Of a stretch of DNA of 64,000 nucleotides, positions 50,516 to 62,547 are shown one piece after another (position 1 is the first letter of the stretch; the number at the start of each line of letters is the position of its first letter). The translations under genes were made by a program, and so were the position numbers. Source of the DNA: Paramecium octaurelia (lineage: Eukaryota > Ciliophora > Oligohymenophorea > Peniculida > Parameciidae); assembly GCA_905182995.1 (NCBI GenBank), contig CAJJDP010000045.1, forward strand, positions 191,483 to 255,482, read 5' to 3'. The notes under the pieces are model-generated. The model had not been told where the DNA came from. It made no database searches and worked only from the letters and a program-made list of their open reading frames with translations.

Positions 50516-52250
50516 TCACTTTGGCTTTATTCCAAAAAATTAATCATACCTTTGATCAATAAATACGCTTGCCCGTCTGTTATACATCTGCCCTGTTGTA
50601 GATCCCTACATTTCAGCCAACACCTATAGGAAGTTTGCCAAAATATGATGGAATTTAGCTGTTTCCAATGCTCTCATTTATCCCATCCTAACAAATTTCT
50701 TAGCGTATACTTTGATTCTAAAATCTATCATTTGGTTAATTTCATCTTGCAGTTAATGATTCATAAATGCGTACATTTCTCTTACTTCACTGACTTATTT
50801 TGTCTCATTGGGCAACATATATTTAAAGGCTTCTCCTTTATTAAACTACAGTTCTTTGGTAGTCTTTGGAATATCAGGAGGTAATTCCCACTTTGTAGGA
50901 TCTCCTTTATTATACAGTTATTCTTTTTTTTCATTTAATTTATTTTTCAAATTCTGATATTTCTGTTGCAACTAATTCTTACTTTATAAATATTCATATG
51001 CGGATGATTGCTTCTTTTTATGATATCTAAAGAATTCATAAAAGTTTTCCTATTCATAAAATTATTAATTACTTTCACATTCTTCATCTAAAAATTGACT
51101 CCATATTACCATCCAGTAACAAACTTTGATAGTTCCTAATAAACTTATTAAATTTGCTCAATAGCTCCTTTAGATTTAGTTTGTTTAATAAAACTATCAG
51201 TGAGTTTATCCAAAGTATTAAAGTTGTCCGTAATTGCAGTTAATGTATTACTTAGATTTTCCAAATCTGTACATAATTTATTAAAATTATTGCCAGTCTT
51301 TTTATAAATATCCTATGAATTTTTTAAGTAATCTGACAAAGAATTTGAATAATTCGATAATTCATTTGAAATTTCTAAAACACACGAACCATTAATCATT
51401 GTATATTCTTATGGCTTCGATGGTCCTTTCTATTTTTCATATTGGTTAAATTTCTCTTTCAATTTAGCATCATCATTAATTTCTAAAAAGTCAGAGAACA
51501 AAGGATGTGTCTTAAATAATGGATGGTACAAACAATTCTGTAAAAATAATTCCATAATTCTCATACGTTTCTCTAAATAGGCTGCTCCAGTCTATGACTT
51601 CCTATATACAATATCTAATTTAAATACAATTTCTTTCCAGGAATGGGAGGAATCAAATGACATGGGTACGTCATAACTAAAATTTCTCTCAATTTTTGAA
51701 AATCTGTAAATCTTCTATTTACAACCCATCCGATTGGTTTGGTCTCAATTTTAAAAGAAATGTAAGATGATATAATACCATCAGATTTACTTAGATATTC
51801 ACTCATTATTATTTCCACTTGCTTCTCATAATACAATAAAATACTTTATGAGTATTTTCCATAATATAATCTGTTAATCTTGTTCTTCCCGGCAACTAAC
51901 ATTAGACTTCTGTTATAAAGTTACTATCATCCTGAATTTTCTATATTTAAAATTGCGTATTGTTTGTCTAAAGATTAAGTTACCTTGAGTCATTTTATAC
52001 AATCAGCAGATTTTGTTATTGCATCTCTTTTTAACTATTTAGTTGAGTAAATTCATTACTCTTCTTTCTTGATGAAATCTTGAATTGTTTTTTGTAATTC
52101 TTCAAATGTCCACAAATCTATATCCTGACTGCCATTTTATTTGATTTATTCACAATACACCTAGAATGCAATAGTGTCATAACCGGCCTCCACTACTTAT
52201 GACATCAATATATCTTATTTTCTTTATCTTTCTTATTCAATGTCCTGCAT
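50516..52250 (-). CDS. sorting nexin with PX domain and C-terminal coiled coil
   Basis: Four introns (52035-52059, 51825-51844, 51602-51627, 51099-51124) leave 546 codons including TGA, an exact multiple of three. Residues 30-70 hold VEAGYDTIAFQVYCEQIKQN and DIDLWTFEELQKTIQDFIKK. The PX domain spans about 120-235: VEIIMSEYL, the ISSYISFKIET strand, the phosphoinositide-binding Arg in VNRRFTDFQKL, the proline loop IPPIPGKK, and the YLEKRMRIMELFLQNCLYHP helices. A long helical/coiled-coil tail follows (KKKQSSAYEYLQSKNQLQQK, FNKGEAFKYM...), consistent with a BAR-like dimerisation region. PX sorting nexins bind PI3P on endosomes and act in membrane recycling. It diverges from a coiled-coil gene whose ATG is 27 bp away. 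Confidence 0.88.
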
Positions 52251-52277
52251 TTTATTAATAATATTAATTAATCGTTA
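52251..52277. promoter_or_regulatory. 27-bp divergent spacer between start codons
   Basis: Only 27 AT-rich bases separate the sorting nexin ATG (-) from the coiled-coil protein ATG (+). It is duplicated at 54253-54279 by the assembly overlap. Confidence 0.5.
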
Positions 52278-53528
52278 ATGAATCCCTCTTTAAAATTCAA
52301 AACCTAATAATTGACTTAGTCATTTCTTCAAAAAGACTCTCCAAAAATGAAAAAGACCTAAAGCAATCACTTACTACCAAGTAAATCCTAAAGTAAAATA
52401 CTCAAAACAACAAATTCCAGAAATGATTAAATCAGATTAAACAACTCTATCAATTAACTATAAGAAAATACAAACCCCTTTCATTCCTCATTTTGTAATC
52501 CTTCTAAGACAGAAGAAAGTTAAAGCAAGAATGAAATATACATAAAACAGCAACTCATTATTGAATTGAATAAAAAGAATTCTGAATTAGAAATACATAA
52601 TTCAGTTTTAAAACAATCGAATAAATAAATGTAGAGTGATATTTAATTACTTAATGAAACAATAGAATAAATTTGTAATCAGCTTTAAAAGTAGAAAGAG
52701 CAATCCGAAAATTTAACATCACAAATAAATGATCTGCAATACACTGTATCTATTTAAAAATAAGAAATTTCATAATAAAAGAATGAAAACTTTAAATTAA
52801 TTAATTTTCTCAAATTAAGTAAGCAAAAAAATGGAATGGAAAATAATTGTGAATTGAATCAGCCTAACTATTAATAGTAAATTAATTTGTTGAAAGAACA
52901 AATTTCAATATAAAAATAGTCATTCCAGTAAACAGAATCAACTCTTTAAAAACAAATTAAAACATTAACTACCTTTTTTAATAAATTCTTTTTTTCAATT
53001 AATAATCTCACTATTTAAAATTCTAATAAAATGTTCTCTCAAAATGAAATTGATTTGTTCTCATTAGTATTTGAAAATCTCAATGATGAATTGTAAAAAT
53101 ATGATACAAATTTGTTTTAATGCTAAAACAACACGCAGAATTTAACTGGAAAATATGTAAATTCTGCGGTTGAAAATACAAACCTATCAAATACTAAAGA
53201 TATTTCAAAACTTAAGTAAATCATTTAAATACAAAACAAATAAATTGAACACCAATAACAAACGATCTTGAATTAATAATTTGAAATATAGACCCTGTAA
53301 AGATTGATGCATCAGAGTGAATATGAAAGTATTGCAGAATTTACAAGAAACTGTGTAAATAATAACGATTAATTTGCTTAGGAATTTGCAAATTCTACTA
53401 ATGAAGAATTGTGTTATCATCTTAACGATAGTTAAAGTGATATTAAGCCAAAATGTTTTTTAAATAGTTTTTAAAATACTCTCTAATAATTTTAAGTCAT
53501 TACAGAAGAAAGCACTTTTAGAAATTGA
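52278..53528 (+). CDS. long coiled-coil protein, unknown function
   Basis: A single intron-free frame of 417 codons including TGA. The N-terminal 100 residues are basic and Ser/Asn-rich (MNPSLKFKTQQLTQSFLQKD). Residues about 105-235 show continuous heptads (YIKQQLIIELNKKNSELEIH, QLLNETIEQICNQLQKQKEQ), and there is another coil near 320-350 (LKQIIQIQNKQIEHQQQTIL). No enzymatic motif. It could be a basal-body or cytoskeletal protein, which is inference from composition only. Paired divergently with the sorting nexin gene. Hydrophobic minus-strand ORFs inside it are shadows. Confidence 0.75.
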
Positions 53529-54279
53529 TAATATAACCATATCTTATAAAATCCATAAGTATTTACCATTCAACCGCCTTTTTATTTCTGATCTAGTCTA
53601 GCAATCTATTTTATTATAACAAACAAGGATTTAGATAATAATTATACTTTTTTTATTCTATTATAATTGAATAATCACAAATCCAAAATCTTAATGAATG
53701 TTGTGCTCGAAAATTTTAAGTAATTACTTTTTCATCTAAACAGAATGGGGCATAGTGGTACTCTTGTGAATAAGAGAATGTTAATATTTTTTATGAGATA
53801 ATTTGCCTGGTTTCTGACCAGTTTTATTTAGAAACTTTCTTTTTATCTCTTAATTGGCTTGTTTAAAATTAATTCTAAATCATTTTGCAAAACTAACTTC
53901 AGTATTATTAAGAACAAACTTGTATTTTTAATTTTACAAACCCAAGAGAATTATAATTCTTATTTATAAAGATTTTTTAATACTTTTATTCATTAAGACA
54001 AATTCTTAATATCTAAAACAGAACAAAGCAATTATTCTATTTNGTTGAGTAAATTCATTACTCTTCTTTCTTGATGAAATCTTGAATTGTTTTTTGTAAT
54101 TCTTCAAATGTCCACAAATCTATATCCTGACTGCCATTTTATTTGATTTATTCACAATACACCTAGAATGCAATAGTGTCATAACCGGCCTCCACTACTT
54201 ATGACATCAATATATCTTATTTTCTTTATCTTTCTTATTCAATGTCCTGCATTTTATTAATAATATTAATTAATCGTTA

Positions 54280-55530
54280 ATGAATCCCTCTTTAAAATTC
54301 AAAACCTAATAATTGACTTAGTCATTTCTTCAAAAAGACTCTCCAAAAATGAAAAAGACCTAAAGCAATCACTTACTACCAAGTAAATCCTAAAGTAAAA
54401 TACTCAAAACAACAAATTCCAGAAATGATTAAATCAGATTAAACAACTCTATCAATTAACTATAAGAAAATACAAACCCCTTTCATTCCTCATTTTGTAA
54501 TCCTTCTAAGACAGAAGAAAGTTAAAGCAAGAATGAAATATACATAAAACAGCAACTCATTATTGAATTGAATAAAAAGAATTCTGAATTAGAAATACAT
54601 AATTCAGTTTTAAAACAATCGAATAAATAAATGTAGAGTGATATTTAATTACTTAATGAAACAATAGAATAAATTTGTAATCAGCTTTAAAAGTAGAAAG
54701 AGCAATCCGAAAATTTAACATCACAAATAAATGATCTGCAATACACTGTATCTATTTAAAAATAAGAAATTTCATAATAAAAGAATGAAAACTTTAAATT
54801 AATTAATTTTCTCAAATTAAGTAAGCAAAAAAATGGAATGGAAAATAATTGTGAATTGAATCAGCCTAACTATTAATAGTAAATTAATTTGTTGAAAGAA
54901 CAAATTTCAATATAAAAATAGTCATTCCAGTAAACAGAATCAACTCTTTAAAAACAAATTAAAACATTAACTACCTTTTTTAATAAATTCTTTTTTTCAA
55001 TTAATAATCTCACTATTTAAAATTCTAATAAAATGTTCTCTCAAAATGAAATTGATTTGTTCTCATTAGTATTTGAAAATCTCAATGATGAATTGTAAAA
55101 ATATGATACAAATTTGTTTTAATGCTAAAACAACACGCAGAATTTAACTGGAAAATATGTAAATTCTGCGGTTGAAAATACAAACCTATCAAATACTAAA
55201 GATATTTCAAAACTTAAGTAAATCATTTAAATACAAAACAAATAAATTGAACACCAATAACAAACGATCTTGAATTAATAATTTGAAATATAGACCCTGT
55301 AAAGATTGATGCATCAGAGTGAATATGAAAGTATTGCAGAATTTACAAGAAACTGTGTAAATAATAACGATTAATTTGCTTAGGAATTTGCAAATTCTAC
55401 TAATGAAGAATTGTGTTATCATCTTAACGATAGTTAAAGTGATATTAAGCCAAAATGTTTTTTAAATAGTTTTTAAAATACTCTCTAATAATTTTAAGTC
55501 ATTACAGAAGAAAGCACTTTTAGAAATTGA
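54280..55530 (+). CDS. coiled-coil gene, assembly duplicate of 52278-53528
   Basis: Appears identical to the copy 2,002 bp to the left, within the overlap at the N at 54043. A further 5'-truncated copy lies at 56240-56948 after the N at 56239. Count once. Confidence 0.7.
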
Positions 55531-57656
55531 TAATATAACCATATCTTATAAAATCCATAAGTATTTACCATTCAACCGCCTTTTTATTTCTGATCTAGTC
55601 TAGCAATCTATTTTATTATAACAAACAAGGATTTAGATAATAATTATACTTTTTTTATTCTATTATAATTGAATAATCACAAATCCAAAATCTTAATGAA
55701 TGTTGTGCTCGAAAATTTTAAGTAATTACTTTTTCATCTAAACAGAATGGGGCATAGTGGTACTCTTGTGAATAAGAGAATGTTAATATTTTTTATGAGA
55801 TAATTTGCCTGGTTTCTGACCAGTTTTATTTAGAAACTTTCTTTTTATCTCTTAATTGGCTTGTTTAAAATTAATTCTAAATCATTTTGCAAAACTAACT
55901 TCAGTATTATTAAGAACAAACTTGTATTTTTAATTTTACAAACCCAAGAGAATTATAATTCTTATTTATAAAGATTTTTTAATACTTTTATTCATTAAGA
56001 CAAATTCTTAATATCTAAAACAGAACAAAGCAATTATTCTATTTATCTTATATATATTTGCGATATATCAACTATTTAATTATATTAATGAATCAAAGCT
56101 TTTGTAATTAAAATAGTCTTTAGGCTATGTAAATCTTCTCTATTGGTGAGGATTTTAGTTTCTATTTGGTATCTGCATCATAAGAAGAAGTCATAAGAAG
56201 ACAATAAAACAAACTATATAATTTCACAAGAGTATCTGNTAAGCAAAAAAATGGAATGGAAAATAATTGTGAATTGAATCAGCCTAACTATTAATAGTAA
56301 ATTAATTTGTTGAAAGAACAAATTTCAATATAAAAATAGTCATTCCAGTAAACAGAATCAACTCTTTAAAAACAAATTAAAACATTAACTACCTTTTTTA
56401 ATAAATTCTTTTTTTCAATTAATAATCTCACTATTTAAAATTCTAATAAAATGTTCTCTCAAAATGAAATTGATTTGTTCTCATTAGTATTTGAAAATCT
56501 CAATGATGAATTGTAAAAATATGATACAAATTTGTTTTAATGCTAAAACAACACGCAGAATTTAACTGGAAAATATGTAAATTCTGCGGTTGAAAATACA
56601 AACCTATCAAATACTAAAGATATTTCAAAACTTAAGTAAATCATTTAAATACAAAACAAATAAATTGAACACCAATAACAAACGATCTTGAATTAATAAT
56701 TTGAAATATAGACCCTGTAAAGATTGATGCATCAGAGTGAATATGAAAGTATTGCAGAATTTACAAGAAACTGTGTAAATAATAACGATTAATTTGCTTA
56801 GGAATTTGCAAATTCTACTAATGAAGAATTGTGTTATCATCTTAACGATAGTTAAAGTGATATTAAGCCAAAATGTTTTTTAAATAGTTTTTAAAATACT
56901 CTCTAATAATTTTAAGTCATTACAGAAGAAAGCACTTTTAGAAATTGATAATATAACCATATCTTATAAAATCCATAAGTATTTACCATTCAACCGCCTT
57001 TTTATTTCTGATCTAGTCTAGCAATCTATTTTATTATAACAAACAAGGATTTAGATAATAATTATACTTTTTTTATTCTATTATAATTGAATAATCACAA
57101 ATCCAAAATCTTAATGAATGTTGTGCTCGAAAATTTTAAGTAATTACTTTTTCATCTAAACAGAATGGGGCATAGTGGTACTCTTGTGAATAAGAGAATG
57201 TTAATATTTTTTATGAGATAATTTGCCTGGTTTCTGACCAGTTTTATTTAGAAACTTTCTTTTTATCTCTTAATTGGCTTGTTTAAAATTAATTCTAAAT
57301 CATTTTGCAAAACTAACTTCAGTATTATTAAGAACAAACTTGTATTTTTAATTTTACAAACCCAAGAGAATTATAATTCTTATTTATAAAGATTTTTTAA
57401 TACTTTTATTCATTAAGACAAATTCTTAATATCTAAAACAGAACAAAGCAATTATTCTATTTATCTTATATATATTTGCGATATATCAACTATTTAATTA
57501 TATTAATGAATCAAAGCTTTTGTAATTAAAATAGTCTTTAGGCTATGTAAATCTTCTCTATTGGTGAGGATTTTAGTTTCTATTTGGTATCTGCATCATA
57601 AGAAGAAGTCATAAGAAGACAATAAAACAAACTATATAATTTCACAAGAGTATCTG
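54822..57656. repeat. duplicate block at contig joint, N at 56239
   Basis: 54822-56238 and 56240-57656 (1,417 nt each) appear identical. Unmerged contig overlap. Confidence 0.9.
56949..57505. other. intergenic after coiled-coil gene, nothing recognised
   Basis: About 560 bp of AT-rich sequence that appears in three places (53529-54042 in part, 55531-56087, 56949-57505) because of the two overlaps. No supported gene. Confidence 0.35.
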
Positions 57657-58015
57657 ATATAAATTCAAGAAAGAGACAAAACAAGTTCTTCAATATCACA
57701 TAATGTATATTAATTTAAGATTTTGAAAAAATTTAAAGGCTAAAATTATAAAAAATGGATATGATTAACATATTCATGATATTTAAGTAGAGAGACATAT
57801 CATAACATCTTCTAATATTTTCAATAAGTCTACCTCTATAATTGTTTCTACTTTTATCGATTGAAATTCTTATCCCATAATCCAGATATCAAAGTGAGAT
57901 TTTGTATTATTGGTCTGATTAGCAAATTTATTTTTTTTAAAACAGAGTGAATAATCTTATTGGCACCAAGCATATAAATATTTGTTTTCCTATTATCAAC
58001 TACTTAAATGTTTGA
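57506..58015 (+). CDS. uncertain small ORF
   Basis: 170 codons including TGA from ATG 57506. The first 50 residues look coding (SIGEDFSFYLVSASQEEVIR). The later part is hydrophobic and low-complexity and may be read-through of an unrecognised intron. A truncated duplicate starts at 56088. No family recognised; chance is not excluded. Confidence 0.3.
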
Positions 58016-58467
58016 TTTAATATTAGATACCAACCTTGTGGGTTAGTTTTGTTACCTAAACATGAATTTATGAAATAGTCATTTTATTATTTTGAGGCTA
58101 ATATTAATTTTAGTTTTCGACATCCTAAACAATTTCGTTGATAATTTATTTGAATTCTCTTTGGTTTATGTATTAAACTACTCATGCTTAACCTTTTTGA
58201 AATACAAGACAATTTATTAATTAGTAGAATATGAAAAATTCTTATTTGGTTTACTTCTATATATTTATCATTATCCTTTTTGTAGATAAAATTCTAAAGC
58301 AATGTTTAGAATATTTGCTTGGCTTTATTATTATAAACATGTTGGTTTTATAGTTACGGGATATTAAAAATATTTGTAACTAATTAATAGATTTGATGTT
58401 ATTTGATAATAACGTTATTCTTTTTGAGTTAATTTTGGGTGCAACTAACATTTTAATAATTAATATC
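58016..58467. other. intergenic, nothing recognised
   Basis: About 450 bp of T-rich sequence downstream of the CCDC47 gene. No supported feature. Confidence 0.35.
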
Positions 58468-59581
58468 TCACATATACATTGTTCGTTTTGCATATTTTTT
58501 TTTGATTTCATCTCTCTTCTCTTTTTCTTACAATTTGATTTATTATTCTCTAGGTAGAGTCATAAATTTTTATTTTTCCTTTTGTAATTTTTCCGTCTTC
58601 TTTTTTTATGCCTCCTATTAATTAAAACAATTCACTACTTCAATTTTCTTTTATTTTTCATCTTTAGATTTGATCTCTTCAAATTTAGCTCTTTCTTCTT
58701 CATACTATTATCAAGCAGATTATGATAATTTGAAACTAGCAATCTTATCAATAATTTAGAGGATCAACTAAATGAACTCAGTATAATCTTCGATTGATTC
58801 AATATTAATTAAAGTGGCTCCAAGATGATACGGACTAAAATTTAGATTAAGAAAATTAAATACTTTGGTAAAAGTTTTTTTTAATCAGTAAAGTGAATAT
58901 TTTGAATTTATTTATCATACTTCTTCAAGGCTTGACATATTTTTGAATCAAAAATGGTTGTTAAAGGTTCTTTTCCTTCACCAAGTGTGACAAGTGTTAA
59001 ACTATAAATATATTACTAAATTACTTGTCTTCAATTTTATCAATGAATAACTTTTCACAAAGATATTTAAGATCTATATTGGCTTCTTTATATGATTTAG
59101 CATCTCTTTTTTTGATTAAGGCAAAACATATTGGTTATGGAGTGGCTGCTATAGGTATATCAATAGTAATTGTGTCTTTTTCTGGCCATATAAATGAAAA
59201 GAATAACATTGACAATAAATCTTATCGTTTCTTTAGATCAATAGTGACAGCAAAACAATTTAAATTATTTCTTCCTTAAGCTATAAATCTACGAATTATA
59301 GTTGGAAATGTTTACCCAAATGAATTACTTGAGATGGATTACAGTAGCGGCCCATTTTCTTTATTTGTGACACCAAGAAATGCGAAATTAGTTTTAAAGC
59401 AGTCGTATGTTGTTGATACAAATTTTAATGCAAGTTTTTTATTGGTTGTATTTCCAGTTATATACATAAAGATGTAAATGAGGATAAGTATAAGTCCCAT
59501 GCATTCATAAGGGTAATGGTGAGGTATGGTTTTTGAAAATGTAACATAATCAATTGGAATTTGTGTTTAATTATCTTCCAT
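58468..59581 (-). CDS. CCDC47: CCDC47 homologue with one in-frame TGA
   Basis: Introns at 59002-59024 (23 nt) and 58835-58863 (29 nt) leave exactly 354 codons to the TGA at 58468. A transmembrane helix near residues 28-45 (MGLILILIYIFMYI) is followed by LNCFAVTIDLKKRQDLLSML, then IPICFALIKKRDAKSYKEAN-type text, IQNIHFTDQKKLL, and a Lys/Glu-rich coiled-coil tail. This is the order of CCDC47 (also called calumin). CCDC47 is an ER membrane protein of the PAT complex that assists multipass-protein insertion at the translocon. One in-frame TGA (58711-58713) falls just before the conserved basic tail (YEEERAKFEEIKSKDEKQKK ... QQIKLQEKEKRDEIKKKYAK), which stays in the same frame for 80 more codons. 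No GT...AG intron can remove it in phase. An N-terminal signal exon may be missing from this model. Confidence 0.82.
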
Positions 59582-59928
59582 TTAATAAATATTTTATCAA
59601 TTAATTTTTGGATACTCGCAAAATGCATATCGATATAAAGATGAAGTAATTGGAGATTACGTTACTTAAACTTTATAAGTAGGGTAGATTTTTGAGATTT
59701 GCATTCAATGGAAAATGAATGGAAGAACAATAGATCCTAATTTTTGAGCACTACATAAAACAACATCAATTTGAACAAAAGAATAAGTTAAATTTTACGC
59801 TTTTGTAAATATCATATCTGTATATTACAATGATATTGCAAAATTTAATTGAAAATTATTTTATTTAAGGATTTTCAAGTAATCTATTCTTTACTTACTA
59901 ATATAAATTATTTTATTAAACATTAATT
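59582..59928. promoter_or_regulatory. divergent spacer CCDC47 / ZnT9-like
   Basis: 347 bp between divergent starts. It may hold an unrecognised first exon of CCDC47, because animal CCDC47 has a signal peptide and acidic segment before the transmembrane helix that this model lacks. Confidence 0.35.
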
Positions 59929-61572
59929 ATGCATAAAATATTGAGGTCAATTAAGTCGATCAAAGGATCAAGATTTGCAAATAAATTGCCCACTTATTTA
60001 GAAAGATTAAAATAATAAGAGGAAATGGATCGTAAAACGAATTTAGATGTCTTAAGAAGGGAGGTTTTTAATGATTCAATCTAATTACCTATCAAATTTG
60101 CCGCCTATTATATTACTAAGTATACTTAAATTTATTAATAGCTAATAGACTTTTTGGGCTGAATTAACAAGATCTATGATTGACGCAAGCAATCATGTTA
60201 TTTTATTTGCAACCAATTATATTAATTATGGTTATTTTATCACTTATCTAGTAGGTCCTAATAAATAATTCCCATATGGAATAGAAAAAGTAAAGCACCT
60301 AGTAGCTTTAATACCATCAGCCTTGTTTTTATATTTTGGAGCCTCTATTTCATATGAATCATTCCTTAATATTTATAATTATGGCCATTATGTAGGTGAA
60401 ATACATAGTAATGCTTGGGGATTAGCAGTATGCTTATTTCATTATTGGATAGCTATATTTGCTATCGATTGGTATAGAAACAAGTGTAGTTTTCAAAAAT
60501 ATAAGAGATGCGTAAGCCGTTGATTCAATTGATGAAAAAAAAAAAGGATTGTTTAAATAATTCCTGTCGGTATTTCAAAAGAAGGATCCAGTATTATAAG
60601 CTATTCTTTATGAGAATGCTATAACTCTAGGATCCACTTTAATTCCTTTATTGTCATCTGCATTTACTTTAATTTACCCTACCCATGCATTTGAAATTGT
60701 AGGATCTTTGGTAATCGGCTTAATCTAATTGTATTTTTAAATTGGTTTACATATTATAGATAGTTAGCATATCACTTGAGTGCTAAGAACTTAAGTTCTT
60801 TGATGGGTGAGTAATCTATTAGTGATCTTGAAGTCAAGAAAATACTAGAAATTATTAAGTAGAATCAATATGTTGAAAAGATTCAGAATGAAAAGGCTGT
60901 GATGTTAGGGAGTAGGAAATTTAGATTTTCAGCTGAAATAACTTTCAACATTAAAGTAGACCAAAATATTGATAAATTTAGCAAATAAATTAAGATACTG
61001 AATCTAAATATCTAGAGAGATTTGACAAAGTTATCTATAGTGAATCTTATAGAGATAGAGAGGAATACTTATAAGAATTATTAAGAGAAATATAGGAATA
61101 TGTTCTTGCCAGTTTACATATACAAGTATTAGTATTATTAACAATTTAGATTCAAAAAATTGAAAGTGCAATCAGAAATGAATTTCCTAATTGTATACAT
61201 CTGGATTTTGAAATTAACAACAAATCTTTAGCCGAAACTTATTCTATAGATGATGGCAATTGGTTGTTTCGAGAAACATTATTAAAATCACCTTTTAAGG
61301 TTGAAAAGTGGATGCTAGATGAAGTTGACAGATTAATAAAGAAAATTACAAAGAAAAAAAAAGAAATATATATAGAAACGTAATTATTATCAGGAAATAT
61401 ATTTAGTTATTAGTCCTTATGTTCATCAGTTTAATATAATTAATGGCATGACTTAGAAGATGATGATGAATAACTAAAAATTGTCGAAGATTACAGATTT
61501 GAAGAATTGCAAAATGAATTAAAAGGCATAGATTAACAATCATAGTCGAACAATTAACCTAAAGGATAATGA
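59929..61572 (+). CDS. SLC30A9/ZnT9-like cation diffusion facilitator, metal ligands altered
   Basis: Introns at 60120-60141, 60484-60505, 60731-60759 and 60956-60981 leave 515 codons including TGA, an exact multiple of three. A basic N-terminus (MHKILRSIKSIKGSRF) suits mitochondrial import. About six hydrophobic helices follow, with FPYGIEKVKHLVALIPSALF matching the HPYGF...R block of ZnT9, and DAQAVDSIDEKKKG at the cytosolic loop. The C-terminal soluble domain (KIESAIRNEFPNCIHLDFEI) matches the ZnT9 end, and an acidic extension follows. The first helix keeps His at about residue 83 but has HVILF where HSLSD is expected. The fifth-helix Glu-Asp pair reads Glu-Asn (YENAITLG). ZnT9 exports zinc from mitochondria; whether this copy transports metal is doubtful. 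Confidence 0.8.
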
Positions 61573-62477
61573 ATATAGAAAATAACAGCTATTAATTATA
61601 TCAAAATACAAATGCTTAACCTTATTCTCAGTGTACAATGTTTTGTCTATCTAAATTTCCAAACAAGTCAACTCTAAAACATATTGAGATTAATTATTAC
61701 AAAAATTTTGGTGTACTGAGAAGATGTATTCCTTTAAAAGAAGGTAATTTAGGAACTATATAAGCAAAGTAGTAATAGGTGTGACCGATAATTGCACCTA
61801 TCAAATTAGATTAAACTGACCTCCCTGTTACGATATTGATCATAATAAAAAACCAAACCATGTATTATGCTCTGACTGGTATTATGAACATAACTTAATA
61901 TTAAAGTTAATTTGTACATAATAATTCTCTTTCTTGATTGTGTCTCCCCCAAACATATATGAGTGCTTCTACAAAGTATTCTGTTAGAGAAGGCTCATTT
62001 AACATCAACCCAATTAAAGTGATTGTGACGAGGTTCAATAGTAAGTAGTATAAGTAATTAGCAATACCTGAAAAAGTATGTTGTTCTAATGATGATGAGA
62101 TTGTTTAACTAAAAAATAGGCAAATATATTACAAAAAAAATAATCTTAAGACCATTATCAGATCTAATTCTCCAAAATATAATATACTTGTCAATATTCT
62201 CCATGGCTAGAATAAAAAAAAAAAAATACCTAGAACTATTCAAGAAACGCAAGTTTATAGTTTAAGTAGAGATTGGAGGGTTTTAGATATTGTACATATG
62301 TTGCATAGCTCAATAAAACACTGCTAATAACCATCATTCTAGTCAAAGGAGGAATATCTAGAATATATTCTAATACCATCTTTTATTAATTATTAATATT
62401 ATCAAAAAATTAATCAAATGTTCCAAAACCTATAATTTTCTTGTTTTCTGTGTAAAATTGAAGTGAAGTAGATTTGA
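61569..62477 (+). pseudogene. unknown ORF with two in-frame TGA codons
   Basis: One frame of 303 codons runs from ATG 61569 to TGA 62475-62477, interrupted by TGA at 61782-61784 and 61935-61937. All three segments look like protein (STLKHIEINYYKNFGVLRRC; DLPVTILIIIKNQTMYYALT; FNINPIKVIVTRFNSKQYKQ) and share the frame. A 66-nt GT...AG intron could remove the first TGA; none removes the second in phase. The ATG overlaps the ZnT9-like stop as ATGA. It may be a decaying gene, a gene with sequencing errors, or one with TGA readthrough. No family recognised. It converges on the next gene with 70 bp between stops. Confidence 0.45.
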
Positions 62478-62547
62478 AGAAGAGTCTTTGGTGAATGCTT
62501 CCTCAGTTAGCTAAAGTTATATCCAATAACATTCAATAAAAGTTTAT

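Larger units (their letters stand above)
52042..56044. repeat. duplicate block at contig joint, N at 54043
   Basis: 52042-54042 and 54044-56044 (2,001 nt each) appear identical. Unmerged contig overlap. 54044-54252 is therefore a false second 5' end of the sorting nexin, and 54280-55530 a false second coiled-coil gene. Confidence 0.9.

Noticed and set aside
53205-53420. Minus-strand 71-residue ORF repeated at 55207 and 56625
   Set aside because: Antisense shadow of the 416-aa coiled-coil gene, multiplied by unmerged contig overlaps.
34955-57656. Large tandem duplications as a biological amplification
   Set aside because: Every duplicate ends exactly at a single N and appears free of differences, which is the mark of unmerged contig ends.
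58711-58713. TGA in CCDC47 as selenocysteine
   Set aside because: The position has no Cys in the animal protein, lies before a charged coiled coil, and no SECIS-like element could be recognised.
59025-59279. Plus-strand 84-residue ORF with membrane-like text
   Set aside because: Antisense to the conserved CCDC47 coding sequence, which has clear family motifs on the minus strand.
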